Notes: a model not told the origin generated them from the letters alone. Numbered from the stretch's first letter, positions 8,763 through 17,213 are shown. The stretch: 64,000 nt of DNA from Streptomyces sp. DT2A-34 (GCF_030499515.1 NZ_JASTWJ010000001.1:62001-126000); one strand, 5' to 3'. Translations and numbers: made by a program.

Positions 8763-9221
8763 TCAGCTGTGGACGGTCTGTCTCACACCGTCCTTGTCGG
8801 TGATGTCCACGGACATACGCCACCTCGTCCGCTTGTCGACCGTGACGGTGATCTCACTGCCGAACTTTCGGCCGTTCAGATCCTTCGCCTTGATGCTGGC
8901 GCCGTACGTGGCGTCGTCGTGGCAGTCGCCGACGTCGGCATTCAGCGCCGTCCCGTTACGGACCACGAGACCCCCTGCGGGTCCGAGGCAGGTGTAGCGC
9001 ACGCCGAGTTCGGCAATCCGGTCGGCAGATACAGGCAGTTTGACCGTACCGGGTCCGAGGCGGCCAGGTTTCTTTTCACCGCCGTCGGGGTGGTCCGGAT
9101 CGGACACCCGTGGGACGGCCGACTCGGTGGAGGTGGGGGCCGGGCGGGGTGCGACGTTCTCGCTGCACCCGGCGGCCAGGACGACGATGACCGGCAGTAC
9201 GGCCAGACGTGTTCTGCGCAT
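8763..9221 (-). CDS. lipoprotein of unknown function
   Basis: A 152-aa lipoprotein. The signal RRTRLAVLPVIVVLAAGC ends in a lipobox with Cys19, followed by a threonine/serine/proline linker (APRPAPTSTESAVPRV). The mature domain is strand-rich with two more cysteines (VRYTCLGPAG, DVGDCHDD) and a C-terminal stretch EITVTVDKRTRWRMSVDIT. Its ATG overlaps the stop of the upstream secreted-protein gene (TGATG), so the two are probably translationally coupled and act together at the cell surface. No family recognised. Confidence 0.75.
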   Translation of the reverse strand: MRRTRLAVLPVIVVLAAGCSENVAPRPAPTSTESAVPRVSDPDHPDGGEKKPGRLGPGTVKLPVSADRIAELGVRYTCLGPAGGLVVRNGTALNADVGDCHDDATYGASIKAKDLNGRKFGSEITVTVDKRTRWRMSVDITDKDGVRQTVHS

Positions 9222-9745
9222 CAGTTCGTTCCGTGCCAGGTTTCGCGACCCTCGTAGACCAGCCGCGCTTCTCCGCTGCGTATCACCTTGGTGGTGCAGT
9301 TGGGCTGCGTCTCGTTGTAGTTCCACTTCGTGTACTTGACCTTCACACCCGCGTGCAGGTAACCATGCCTCATCGTGTCCGGCACCTTCCACGACCACGT
9401 GTAGGTCGAGCTGTTCGTCCACTGCCACGCGAAATGGTAGTCGAACTGCGCCTCCGCCTTGGCGAAGACCACCTTCGCTTCGCCCGAGATTGCTCCGCCC
9501 ACGGTGGACGTCGTCGTCTTTCCCTTGTGGAAGGTGATGCTGATTGTCGTACCGCTATCACCTCCGGATCGGGGTTCCATGTCCCTGTAGTAGTTGCGGC
9601 TGCCGGAGAAGTCGTATCCCCGGTCCGACGGACACACCAGGGGACCGACCTCCTCGCGTGTGTCCGCCGACGCGGGTGCGATGCCTATGCCGGTGAGTAC
9701 GACGGTGGCGCAGCCGGCTGTGATGATCCTGGGCGCGAGGCGCAC
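9221..9745 (-). CDS. secreted protein, coupled to downstream lipoprotein
   Basis: A 174-aa exported protein. The signal peptide (MRLAPRIITAGCATVVLTG to about ASA-D at residue 27) is followed by an aromatic, strand-rich domain: VFAKAEAQFDYHFAWQWTNS, YTWSWKVPDT, YTKWNYNETQPNC. The alternating aromatic pattern resembles small exported beta-sandwich proteins. The GTG start is preceded by AGGGGG. Its stop codon overlaps the start of the lipoprotein gene, forming a two-gene operon. No family name assigned. Confidence 0.75.
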   Translation of the reverse strand: MRLAPRIITAGCATVVLTGIGIAPASADTREEVGPLVCPSDRGYDFSGSRNYYRDMEPRSGGDSGTTISITFHKGKTTTSTVGGAISGEAKVVFAKAEAQFDYHFAWQWTNSSTYTWSWKVPDTMRHGYLHAGVKVKYTKWNYNETQPNCTTKVIRSGEARLVYEGRETWHGTN

Positions 9746-9802
9746 GTGATTCCCCCTGATTTCCTCGGTAAAAACGACCGAACAGGCCGTCGATCACCGA
9801 CC

Positions 9803-11002
9803 CTAGGTGGCAACTCTGTTCGACGTAAGCGCAGTTGAGTGAGATCTGAGGCATTCAGCACAAAACCCGGTACACACAGGGCTCTCCACTCGGAAGGTGG
9901 GGAGCTTCTCGGCTTCCTCGCTTCGCCACTGGATCGTCGCCCAAGGGCCACGGTGGACCAGCGCGGCGTGCATGCCCGGGGCGACGGCCGGGCGAAGGTC
10001 GTTGTCGACGCGGTCGCCAACGTAGAGGATCTCGTCATTGCAGAACGGAGTGACCTCGGCGACGCGCTCGAAGAACAGCGCGTTCGGCTTGCTCGCGCCC
10101 CACCGGTTCAGCGCCTGAGCAGCGAGATTGCGGACCTTTCGGTTGGCCAGCCACTTCGTCAGCCGGGTGGCGCTGGCGCCGCGGGCCGATAGAAGAATGT
10201 GCGTGGCGCAGAGTTGACCTTGACCGGATCCATGACAGCTGGTCCGCCTATTACGTAGGCGTCCAGGCCCATGACGGCCAAGCCATGATCGTCCGGCCAG
10301 AGATGTCACATGGGCGAGCTCGAACGCGGGCTCGACTCCGAGCTCCTTCCGCAGGCGGCGGCGCCGGAATTCTTGGTACAACTCCGTGGATCTTCCCGGG
10401 GCGCCAAGCTTCAGGTGGGCACGTATCAGAAGAAGATGGCTGGGCTCGTCAAGCGGTTCCCACGTGACCAGGAGCTCCGCGATCTCGACGGCTTCCCGCA
10501 GTCGCTCGCCGGACAGCAGGATCTCGCCCGCTTCACGCAGGGCATAGAACCTGCGCTGATCCCACGTCCTTTGATGTTCCTCAATCCATGGCGAATGCAC
10601 GTCGACCAACAGAGGGAGCTGCAGCAGTTCGAGATCGTTGGTGAGGGATGGCGTGTGCGGCCAGTCCGGGTGGGCGAGAGCATCGTGTGCCTGCTGCCAG
10701 TCGCTCGTGAGCACTGCCGAGATGCGTACGGTCTCGCCCTCCGCGATCACCAACTCCCGGGGTGCGGCCTGGTCCACCCGCCACAGCAGTCGGCTCAGCC
10801 TGCGCCGCCCGAGGCGCTCCGCCTTGTCAGGCCACAGGGGTCTGATGATCGCGGAGCGGCGAGCGGTTCGCCCTTCGCGCAGTTCGAGGTAGGCCAGAAG
10901 CTCCGCGGTCTGCGGTGGTAGGCGGTAGGACTCGTCGGGTCTCCTGGGTCTCAGTCGGCTTCGCAACCCCGAGCTACCAAGAGGCCCTGTTCTCATGCCC
11001 AC
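9803..11002 (-). CDS. SARP-type regulator joined to truncated HAD phosphatase
   Basis: Residues about 22-95 form an OmpR-like winged helix (LPPQTAELLAYLELREGRTA, IIRPLWPDKA, LSRLLWRVDQAA) and about 100-235 a bacterial transcriptional activation domain (ERLREAVEIAELLVTWEPLD, LGAPGRSTELYQEFRRRRLR), as in SARP activators. From about 265 the protein switches to the C-terminal half of a HAD-like phosphatase: GASKPNALFFERVAEVTPFC, DEILYVGDRVDNDLRPAVAP, GPWATIQW. The HAD N-terminus with its nucleophile Asp is absent, and the linker has frameshift-like character. A deletion joining two genes in frame is the simplest reading. The regulator half might still work; the phosphatase half cannot. Confidence 0.65.
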   Translation of the reverse strand: MGMRTGPLGSSGLRSRLRPRRPDESYRLPPQTAELLAYLELREGRTARRSAIIRPLWPDKAERLGRRRLSRLLWRVDQAAPRELVIAEGETVRISAVLTSDWQQAHDALAHPDWPHTPSLTNDLELLQLPLLVDVHSPWIEEHQRTWDQRRFYALREAGEILLSGERLREAVEIAELLVTWEPLDEPSHLLLIRAHLKLGAPGRSTELYQEFRRRRLRKELGVEPAFELAHVTSLAGRSWLGRHGPGRLRNRRTSCHGSGQGQLCATHILLSARGASATRLTKWLANRKVRNLAAQALNRWGASKPNALFFERVAEVTPFCNDEILYVGDRVDNDLRPAVAPGMHAALVHRGPWATIQWRSEEAEKLPTFRVESPVCTGFCAECLRSHSTALTSNRVAT

Positions 11003-11071
11003 AGCCGACGCCGATCACCCGATCGAGACTCCTGTTCGACACACACCCCTCAAGATCGGAACGACAACAGC
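10981..11071 (+). repeat. 91-bp repeat, copy B
   Basis: Second copy of the repeat at 8483-8573. The conserved frame begins at an ATG (10995) and reads DHPIETPVRHTPLKIGTTTA, then stops two codons later at TAG. It overlaps the 5' end of the SARP-HAD gene on the opposite strand. Confidence 0.75.
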
Positions 11072-11413
11072 GTCTTAGTACGCAGCTTGGCAGCAGACAC
11101 ATGAAGTGCAGGCCGCCGAGCCCCCTGGTGATCACCTTCGCCCTCGGTCCCCGTACGGCGTAGCCGCGACGGAAGCTTTGTCAACAACCATCGACGGCGG
11201 GTAGCACAACACCGCCTAGGCCAGAATTCTCGCCGGCCAGCTGCGGCGCATCCTGCAGCTGAGTGGACACGGCCCCGGTCGGTGGGCGGCCCGCCGAGGG
11301 GGGCGTAGCGCGGGCTGGCGGGGTGTCATTCCGTGGCCCGCCGAATTCCGCCCACGGCCCGCCTGAGGCGCTCGACGCCCCGCGGGTCGTCGAGGGCGGT
11401 TGAGGGGCTGAGC
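11072..11413. other. intergenic, no gene seen
   Basis: Nothing with domain resemblance or good codon pattern on either strand between the 91-bp repeat and the end of the protease-effector operon. Confidence 0.4.
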
Positions 11414-11803
11414 TCAGCGGGCGGCGCGCTCCCGGGTGGTGCGGCGCAGCCCGATGAGTTCGGCGACCGCCTCCAGCCAGCGGGCCACGACCTCGTCACC
11501 CTCCACGGGCCGGGCCACCGACGCGGCCGCATCCAGCCAGCCGCGCATCATGTCCGAGGCCGCCGGATCGGGCAGCAGCTCCGGCAGCCGGGCGGTGTAG
11601 CCGGTGCCACCGCTGCGGACGGTCCTGCCGAGGAACGCCACCGAGCGGGGCTGGACCCCGAGGCGGTCGAGCTCGACCGCGGCGCCCACGGCTCCGTCGC
11701 CGAACAGGGCGCTGCGACGTGGGCCCTGGGCGCCGATGCCGTAGCGCAGGAGCATGGCGACGTCGGCCTGTGCTGACTCTTCGTCGGTCTTGCCGGGGTT
11801 CAT
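11414..11803 (-). CDS. small cytosolic protein at end of effector operon
   Basis: A 129-aa protein without signal peptide: AQADVAMLLRYGIGAQGPRR, AAVELDRLGVQPRSVAFLGR, VVARWLEAVAELIGLRRTT. It is mostly helical and acidic at the start. It follows the chagasin-like lipoprotein gene by 17 bases, the same strand and spacing as the rest of the operon, so it is likely co-expressed. I do not recognise a family. Possible roles are a second immunity factor or an adaptor for the secreted protease; both are inference from position only. Confidence 0.65.
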   Translation of the reverse strand: MNPGKTDEESAQADVAMLLRYGIGAQGPRRSALFGDGAVGAAVELDRLGVQPRSVAFLGRTVRSGGTGYTARLPELLPDPAASDMMRGWLDAAASVARPVEGDEVVARWLEAVAELIGLRRTTRERAAR

Positions 11804-11820
11804 CGGTACCTCCGTTCCGG

Positions 11821-12261
11821 TCAGCGCACGGTGACCGTGTAGATGAAGTACGCCGGGTCGTTGCCGGGGCTGCCCGTCGCGGTGCGGTCGTCGCCGTCGG
11901 GGCAGGCACCCAGCACGCAGTAGCTCATTTTGATCTTCGTGGTGCCCGCGGCAACGGCCTGAAAGGTGAAGGTCTGCGTACCGTCACCACCTCCGTCGAC
12001 ACCGCTGTCGCCCTCGAAGTCCTCCTCCCGGCCGCCCTCCTGGCGCACCGTGGCACGGTCGGGGCCGGGGCGCACGATGCTCCAGTCCTGGCCCATCGAG
12101 GGGTTGGCCGGGAGCGTCAGCTCGAACGTGTCGCCCGCGTCCACTTCGATGGACCGCTCGTCGGCCTCGAACGTCTCGGGGCCGAAGAGGCCGCACCCGG
12201 ACAGCATCACGGCCGTCAGCGGCAGGGCCAGGGCGGTGGACAGGCGGTGGCTGGTCTTCAC
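11821..12261 (-). CDS. chagasin-like (I42) cysteine-protease inhibitor lipoprotein
   Basis: A 146-aa lipoprotein: signal to VMLSGC with Cys23, then a domain opening IEVDAGDTFELTLPANPSMG with NPSMGQDW at residues 53-60. This matches the first binding loop of chagasin-type inhibitors (NPTTGYxW), which block papain-family proteases. The strand FQAVAAGTTKIKMSY and the C-terminal AYFIYTVTVR complete the Ig-like fold. GTG at 12261 is chosen because the signal peptide starts there; a GTG at 12282 overlaps the stop of the protease gene. Its position directly behind a cysteine-protease effector suggests it is the membrane-anchored immunity protein. Two internal cysteines (SYCVLGAC) may form a disulfide. 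Confidence 0.75.
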   Translation of the reverse strand: MKTSHRLSTALALPLTAVMLSGCGLFGPETFEADERSIEVDAGDTFELTLPANPSMGQDWSIVRPGPDRATVRQEGGREEDFEGDSGVDGGGDGTQTFTFQAVAAGTTKIKMSYCVLGACPDGDDRTATGSPGNDPAYFIYTVTVR

Positions 12262-12278
12262 GGGGATCGGCCTTCCGT

Positions 12279-13895
12279 TCACTGGGCGGGCAGGTGGACG
12301 CCGTAGGCGTCGGGCAGGTCCTTGTCGGAGGCCTTGTCCATGTTGCCGTTGACGAAGTCGTCCTCGCTGACCCACGTGGTCGTCCCCCAGGGGTTGTAGA
12401 CCTGCAGCATGTCGCCCTCCTGACCGATGATCATCATGGAGTGGCCGACCCGGTCGCCGTTCTCGTCCTCGCCCTCGACGCCGATCGGCACCGGTCTGCC
12501 CTCGGCGACGGCCCGCTGGATGTCGGGCAGCGCGTCCCGGCGGTCGTCCGCGCTCCTGATCTCCTGGAACTCGTACTCGCCGCCCGTGTGCGGGCTGATC
12601 TCCTTGTTGGAGATCTCGGTCTTGCCGTCGTTGTCCATGCCGTCGGGTGTCGAGCCGAAGGGGAAGTCGTACGCGTCGTTTCCGTCGCCTTCGTCGTGCA
12701 TCCGCAGCTGCTCGTCGCGCAGCCGCTCCCGGAAGGCGCCAGGGTCGTCCTCCTGCCCGGACGGGCCGCCGGTGAGTTCGAGGGCGTACACCGGATCGAC
12801 CATGGCGCGCCCGGTGACGACGGTCGACGGCACGCAGGTGTTGCCTTCCTGCGACCACCTCTCGCCCTTGAACGTCTGCTGGTCCGTGTTGTGGTTGGAA
12901 CCCTCGTAGGGGCCGCTGGTGTTGACCCCCTCGTCGGCCATGCTGTCCCCGGCCGTGGTGACCGGCGTCAAGTGCCGCTGCAGCCAGTCCGGGTCCTTGC
13001 CGTGGATCTTGTCGCGGAACTCGCCGACCTCCTTGACGTCGTACCCGGCGGCCAGTGCCTTCACCAGGTACGCCCGTTCCTGCGGGGTCTTCGCCTCGGC
13101 GAGCATCCGCTCGAACTCGGCCTCCTCGCGGGCGTCGAGGCGCTCCATCGCGCGGCCCGAGCGCTCCAGGTCGTTCGCGGTCAGCAGCTCGTTCATCTCC
13201 GCCGGGCCGCCAGGGCCCGCGATGTCGGCCAGCACGAGGCGGTCGGCGGCGGAGATGTTGTCGGTCTTCATCTGGCCCGCCCGGGCCTCGGACGCCAGCT
13301 TGTTGAGGTCGCGCGCCGCGGCCCGCGCCGCGTCGTCGGCCACCTCCGCTGCGGTGTGCATCGTCTTGGCGCCCGTGGCCGCGATGCTGCGGGCCCGCAG
13401 CCGCTCCGCCTCCTCGGCGTCCTTCTCCACCATGTCGTCGAAGAAGCCGTCCTCACCGCCGAGGATGCCGAGCGCCTCGCGCAACTGCTCGCGGCCGCCT
13501 TTGTCCTGGGCCTTGGCGTTGGTCAGCGCGTCGGCCAAGCGGTACAGGGCGCCGGCCGCGCCACTGAACGCCTGCTCCATCTGCTCGGCGGAGCGCGCCG
13601 CCGCCATCACCACCTCGGACGCCCGTGCCCCGGTGGTGCCCACCCAGGCGTCGGGCAGGCCCTCGTTGGCGACCTTCTGCACCCGCCGCTGCACGTCGGC
13701 GACGTCGTCGATCTGTTTGCGGTAGGTCTGGGCGAGACCCTCGATGACCCCGGGTTCACCGACCGGCGCCGAGACGCCCAGGGCGTTGTTGATGGCCCCG
13801 ATGAGATCGTTCTTGCTGTCGGCCGAGGAGATGGAGTCGTGGTACTCGGCGAGCCTCTGGCGGCGGTCGGTGGTGGATTCGCCTGCGTCGGGCAT
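12279..13895 (-). CDS. WXG-type effector with C-terminal cysteine protease
   Basis: A 538-aa protein without a Sec signal. Residues 1-200 are alpha-helical and alanine-rich with WVGTTGARASEVVMAAARSA, resembling the LXG/WXG N-termini of type VII substrates. Residues 200-310 are a helical middle (ERMLAEAKTPQERAYLVKAL). Residues 330-538 carry a papain-like or C39-like protease: Gln349 and Cys354 in WSQEGNTCVPSTV, His485 in DRVGHSMMIIG and Asn501 in QVYNPWGTTTW. It lies between a WXG100-like gene and a chagasin-like inhibitor gene. Likely a secreted protease toxin or processing enzyme; target unknown. The fold call is by motif order only. Confidence 0.75.
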   Translation of the reverse strand: MPDAGESTTDRRQRLAEYHDSISSADSKNDLIGAINNALGVSAPVGEPGVIEGLAQTYRKQIDDVADVQRRVQKVANEGLPDAWVGTTGARASEVVMAAARSAEQMEQAFSGAAGALYRLADALTNAKAQDKGGREQLREALGILGGEDGFFDDMVEKDAEEAERLRARSIAATGAKTMHTAAEVADDAARAAARDLNKLASEARAGQMKTDNISAADRLVLADIAGPGGPAEMNELLTANDLERSGRAMERLDAREEAEFERMLAEAKTPQERAYLVKALAAGYDVKEVGEFRDKIHGKDPDWLQRHLTPVTTAGDSMADEGVNTSGPYEGSNHNTDQQTFKGERWSQEGNTCVPSTVVTGRAMVDPVYALELTGGPSGQEDDPGAFRERLRDEQLRMHDEGDGNDAYDFPFGSTPDGMDNDGKTEISNKEISPHTGGEYEFQEIRSADDRRDALPDIQRAVAEGRPVPIGVEGEDENGDRVGHSMMIIGQEGDMLQVYNPWGTTTWVSEDDFVNGNMDKASDKDLPDAYGVHLPAQ

Positions 13896-13959
13896 GACGG
13901 TGCGGCCTTCTGTCGTGGTCAGGGCAGGAGTGCGGATTCGTACGCGGTACGAAGGACGC

Positions 13960-14385
13960 TCATCCGAAGTCGGACAGGCCGCGCGGCGGCGTGCCGGGCG
14001 CGGGCATGGTGCGGTGGCCCGGCACGGGAACGTCCCCCGCGGGCGCGGGCATCGTCGTCACGCCCTCGCCGCTCGCCGCGCTCATGCCCCGGATGGAGGC
14101 GTGCTCGGCGCCCTGGTAGTTCGCCTTGGACACCCGCACCTTGTCGGCCAGTTCGTGCAGGGCGCTCTCCAGGACCTTGGCCTCTGCCTGCCAGTCACCG
14201 GCGAAGTTGTTGTAGGCGGGGCCCGCGTCGGAGCCGCCGAGGACGTCCAAGGTGTAGCAGGCGGTGTCCTTGACCGCCCTGGCGATGGCACCGACGTCGT
14301 CACCCGCCTTGTCGAGTGTCTGCGCCTCGCTGTCCATCGCGCTCGTCTGGACGCGATAGCCCCCGGCGTGCCCTTGCACGGTCAT
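13960..14385 (-). CDS. WXG100-like protein
   Basis: A 141-aa helical protein. The core (TSAMDSEAQTLDKAGDDVGA through AYNNFAGDWQAEAKVLESAL and LADKVRVSKANYQGAE) fits the two-helix WXG100/ESX-substrate pattern, with FAGDW at the turn position where WXG would stand. A proline-rich tail (PAPAGDVPVPGHRTMPAPGT) follows. It is the first gene of the four-gene operon, 64 bp before the protease effector, and probably pairs with that protein for type VII secretion. The ATG is preceded by a GGGGGCC run. No ESX machinery gene lies in the window. Confidence 0.7.
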   Translation of the reverse strand: MTVQGHAGGYRVQTSAMDSEAQTLDKAGDDVGAIARAVKDTACYTLDVLGGSDAGPAYNNFAGDWQAEAKVLESALHELADKVRVSKANYQGAEHASIRGMSAASGEGVTTMPAPAGDVPVPGHRTMPAPGTPPRGLSDFG

Positions 14386-14987
14386 GTCCGGCCCCCGTTT
14401 TTCTGATCTTGAGGGCGCAATCTAGCAGGGGACGGTGGCATGAACACTACGACCTTCACCACCCCCGCGCACAACAGCGGGCCAAGTCGAGGGCCCCGGA
14501 GTCCCAGCCTGGAGAGCCGGTTTGAGATCCGGGCCCCGGCGGGGCGGTCCGAGGGCAGCGCTCCCGGCGGACACACTCGCCACTGGCCAGGGCGGCGGGG
14601 CAGACGGTCGGCCGGATTGACGTGCAATCAGATGCCTGCACCCGGTCGACGAAGACCAGTTGGTGATCGGGCCCGGCACCAGCCGCCCGCTGACGGTCGT
14701 GGCCGCGTCGTTCCCGGAGCGCGGACTCGCACGACGCTCTTCTCCATCGCGCCGGATGTGGAAGCCGGCGCTCGTAGCGGCGGTGGAGTCGTCGGCAACC
14801 TGATAACCAGGACATCCAGGTGTTCAAGGTCCGGGGGAAGCTTCAATCGGCTACCGGGTCACCCTCGCCCCGCGGAGGGCACCGGATGAACCCACCGGAA
14901 CGAAACCCGGCTGGCACGGACCCGCTGGGCGCACCATCGTGCCCGAAATACCGCCCGCCTGTGCTTATTTGGGCGTCAGAGTCGAGC
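14386..14987. other. 600 bp without a supported gene
   Basis: Open frames exist on both strands but lack domain resemblance and start signals. The promoter of the WXG100/protease/inhibitor operon must be near 14390-14450. The right part lies downstream of the MFS gene. Confidence 0.35.
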
Positions 14988-16235
14988 TCAGCGAGGCACC
15001 GGATCTTCGGAGGCGGGCAGCGGTTCTGCGGTCTTCGGGGCCAGCGCGCGGATGGAGGGGGTGGCGACCATGGCGAGGGTGGCGAGGAGGATGAGCGCGG
15101 CGGCCGCGTAGAGGGTGGCATGGAGGCCGAGGAGGAGTACGGCGGGTCCGGCGGCGAACTGGGCGAGGGGGAGCGCGAGGTAGGAGCCGAGGTCGTCGTA
15201 GGCGTAGACGCGGGCAAGGCGGTCCTCGGGGATCTGCTCGTTGAGGGTCGAGTACCAGGCGACGCCGGCCTGCTCGACGCCCACGCCCGCCACGAAGTTG
15301 GCCACGACCAGCACCCAGGTGTACGGGGCGAGCGCGAGCAGCAGCGGGGTCATCGCCGTCAGGCCCATCAGCGCGCAGCCGACCAGGATCGCGCGCCGGG
15401 GCCGCCATCTCAGCGACAGTACGCCGCCGGCGACCGCGCCGAGCGAGCCCGCGGCGAGGGCAAGGCCCCAGCCGGTGCGGCCGATCCCGGTGGTGTCGGC
15501 GACGGCCGGGCCGAGGACGGTGAACGAGGCGGTGCCGCCGGCGTTGAGGAAGCAGAAGGCCACCACGATCACCCACACCCAGCTGCGGGAGGTGAACTCC
15601 TGCCAGCCGACGCGCAGTTCATGCACCAGGCCGGGGCTGGGCGCGGGCGGCGCGACCTGGACGCGGACCAGTGAGAAGGACGCGGCGGCGAGCGCGAAAC
15701 TGAGCGCGTCGACGGCCAGGCCCCAGCCGGGGCCGACCGCGGCGACCAGTACGCCGCCCAGCGAGGCGCCCACGATCATCGCGCTGCTGCCCGCGATCCG
15801 GGAGAGCGCGAGGGCGGCGCGGCGGGACTCGGCCGGCACGGTCTGGGGCAGCAGGGCCTGGGCGGCGGGCTGGTAGCAGGAACCTGACGCCCCGTTGACC
15901 GCGGCGAGCACCATGAGCAGGGGGATGGCGGCGCTGTGGGTGAGGACCAGGGCGGCGATCACCGCCTGACTCGCGGCGCTGACCACGCTGCTGCCGACCA
16001 GCAGCGGGCCGCGCGGCAGCCGGTCCGCCAACACCCCGCCGTACAGCAGGAAGAGGATGCTGGTGAGAGAGTGCGCACCGACCACCAACCCGAGCGAACC
16101 GACCGAGCCAGTGGCGTCGAGCACGGCGAAGGCCAGGGCGATCGGTGCCACCCCGTTGCCGAGCAGGTTGGCCGTCGTACCGATGAAGAGGTGACGGAAC
16201 GGGCGGTGGCGCAGAGGCGCCAGGGCGGCAGACAT
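14988..16235 (-). CDS. MFS exporter, DHA3-like
   Basis: A 415-aa membrane protein with twelve predicted segments. Helix 1 contains FRHLFIGTTANLLGNGVAPI. The loop 2-3 motif GGVLADRLPRGPLL is the MFS signature A. The helix 5 region has GSSAMIVGASLGGVLVA, like antiporter motif C. The second half (TGIGRTGWGLALAAGSLGAV, GVEQAGVAWYSTLNEQIPED) fits drug-efflux DHA3 transporters. Likely a proton-driven exporter of small lipophilic compounds. It stands alone; the ATG at 16235 begins right before the first helix. Substrate not predictable. Confidence 0.85.
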   Translation of the reverse strand: MSAALAPLRHRPFRHLFIGTTANLLGNGVAPIALAFAVLDATGSVGSLGLVVGAHSLTSILFLLYGGVLADRLPRGPLLVGSSVVSAASQAVIAALVLTHSAAIPLLMVLAAVNGASGSCYQPAAQALLPQTVPAESRRAALALSRIAGSSAMIVGASLGGVLVAAVGPGWGLAVDALSFALAAASFSLVRVQVAPPAPSPGLVHELRVGWQEFTSRSWVWVIVVAFCFLNAGGTASFTVLGPAVADTTGIGRTGWGLALAAGSLGAVAGGVLSLRWRPRRAILVGCALMGLTAMTPLLLALAPYTWVLVVANFVAGVGVEQAGVAWYSTLNEQIPEDRLARVYAYDDLGSYLALPLAQFAAGPAVLLLGLHATLYAAAALILLATLAMVATPSIRALAPKTAEPLPASEDPVPR

Positions 16236-16304
16236 GCGCCTGATCGTCGGAGCTGGGCGGCGCGCCCGTCAACGGGTTATAGGACTGGCACCAGGCCAGG
16301 TGTG

Positions 16305-16680
16305 CGGCTGCCCACTCATTGGCACCCTGGCCGACGCCTTCGCCTACGCCGACGCGGCAGGCGTGACCCTGCGGATCGACGGCACCGAGGTCCAGGTCCG
16401 CCGCCCGGGCGCGAACAAGCCCGGCCGCCGGGCGTTCGTCTCCGGCAAGAAGAAGACGAACACCAAGAAGGCCACCGTCATCACCGACGAGAAGGGCCGC
16501 ACCTGTGGGCCGGACCGTTCCGACCTGGGCGTACGCACGACGGGACCGCCCTTCGCGCCAAGGGCATCGCCGACCTGTTCGAACAGTTCGCCGACGTCAA
16601 GGCGAAGGTTGACGTCGGCTACCGCGGGCTGGACAAGCAGTTCCACGATCAGGTTCAGGCCCCGCCGCATGCGTCGTAGC
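16305..16680 (+). pseudogene. DDE transposase fragment, frameshifted
   Basis: The first part reads GVTLRIDGTEVQVRRPGANK and RRAFVSGKKKTNTKKATVIT, the region around the first catalytic Asp of IS5/DDE_Tnp_4 transposases. Near 16505 the frame changes and continues as RPGRTHDGTALRAKGIADLF and KVDVGYRGLDKQFHDQV, ending at a TAG. N- and C-terminal parts are missing. Confidence 0.7.
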
Positions 16681-16689
16681 GCGTGAAGT

Positions 16690-16861
16690 CGCCGGCGATA
16701 CAGATCAGGCGCGGTCCGCTCCGCAACACCTGGGACGTGGCCGTAGCCCCGAGCCGGTCGCGGACCAGGCGCTCGAACGCGGCGCGATGGTCCATCAGCC
16801 ACGCCAGGTAGAACAGGTCCTGGTTGATGACGCCGGCGTCGACACCGCGCTTGTATTCGAC
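16690..16861 (-). pseudogene. nuclease-like (DUF5655-associated) protein, downstream half
   Basis: On the minus strand the frame reads VEYKRGVDAGVINQDLFYLA, then WLMDHRAAFERLVRDRLGA and GPRLICIAGDFTRYD. This matches actinobacterial proteins with a restriction-endonuclease-like core, in which VIVEYKRG supplies the E-x-K residues. It begins exactly at a target duplication (TCGAC, 16857-16861) next to the mobile element. The upstream half is at 19335-19427. The C-terminus is lost beyond 16690. Confidence 0.65.
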
Positions 16862-17053
16862 CTTACCGACCGCAGTAGCTCGTCGACTGGCTCTGAACTG
16901 CGACGATTCGTAGACTACATGTCCGTGACGGGAGTTGGAGACGTTGCCGGAACTCGGTTGGGTGATGTCATGCCGGGGCTCTATTCGGGTACGCGGCCGG
17001 TCTCACCCACTCGACCCGCCGGGATGATGAATTTGACTCATGTCAGCTGTGCT

Positions 17054-17205
17054 TAGAGCTCGTAACACGGCCAGTGTTTCTTGAGGCGTCGTGGAATTCT
17101 GTTCGGCGTTCCATGTCGCGGCAAGTTGTCAGTCGCGATTCACACGTCGAGCACTTCGGTCCCGCCCGACCAGCACACCTCAACAAGACCGTGTTACGAG
17201 CTCTA
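17054..17205. repeat. MITE-like 152-bp element
   Basis: TAGAGCTCGTAACACGG at 17054-17070 is repeated as a perfect 17-bp inverted copy at 17189-17205. The interior has no coding frame. Similar CTCGTAACAC termini occur on Streptomyces IS elements, and a related TCTCGTAACAC lies at about 17737. It probably derives from an IS by internal deletion. Confidence 0.7.
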
Positions 17206-17213
17206 CGCCACGC

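Noticed and set aside
12294..14273. 659-codon plus-strand frame opposite the protease-effector gene
   Set aside because: The minus-strand gene has clear motifs and operon context. The plus frame is a low-complexity shadow.
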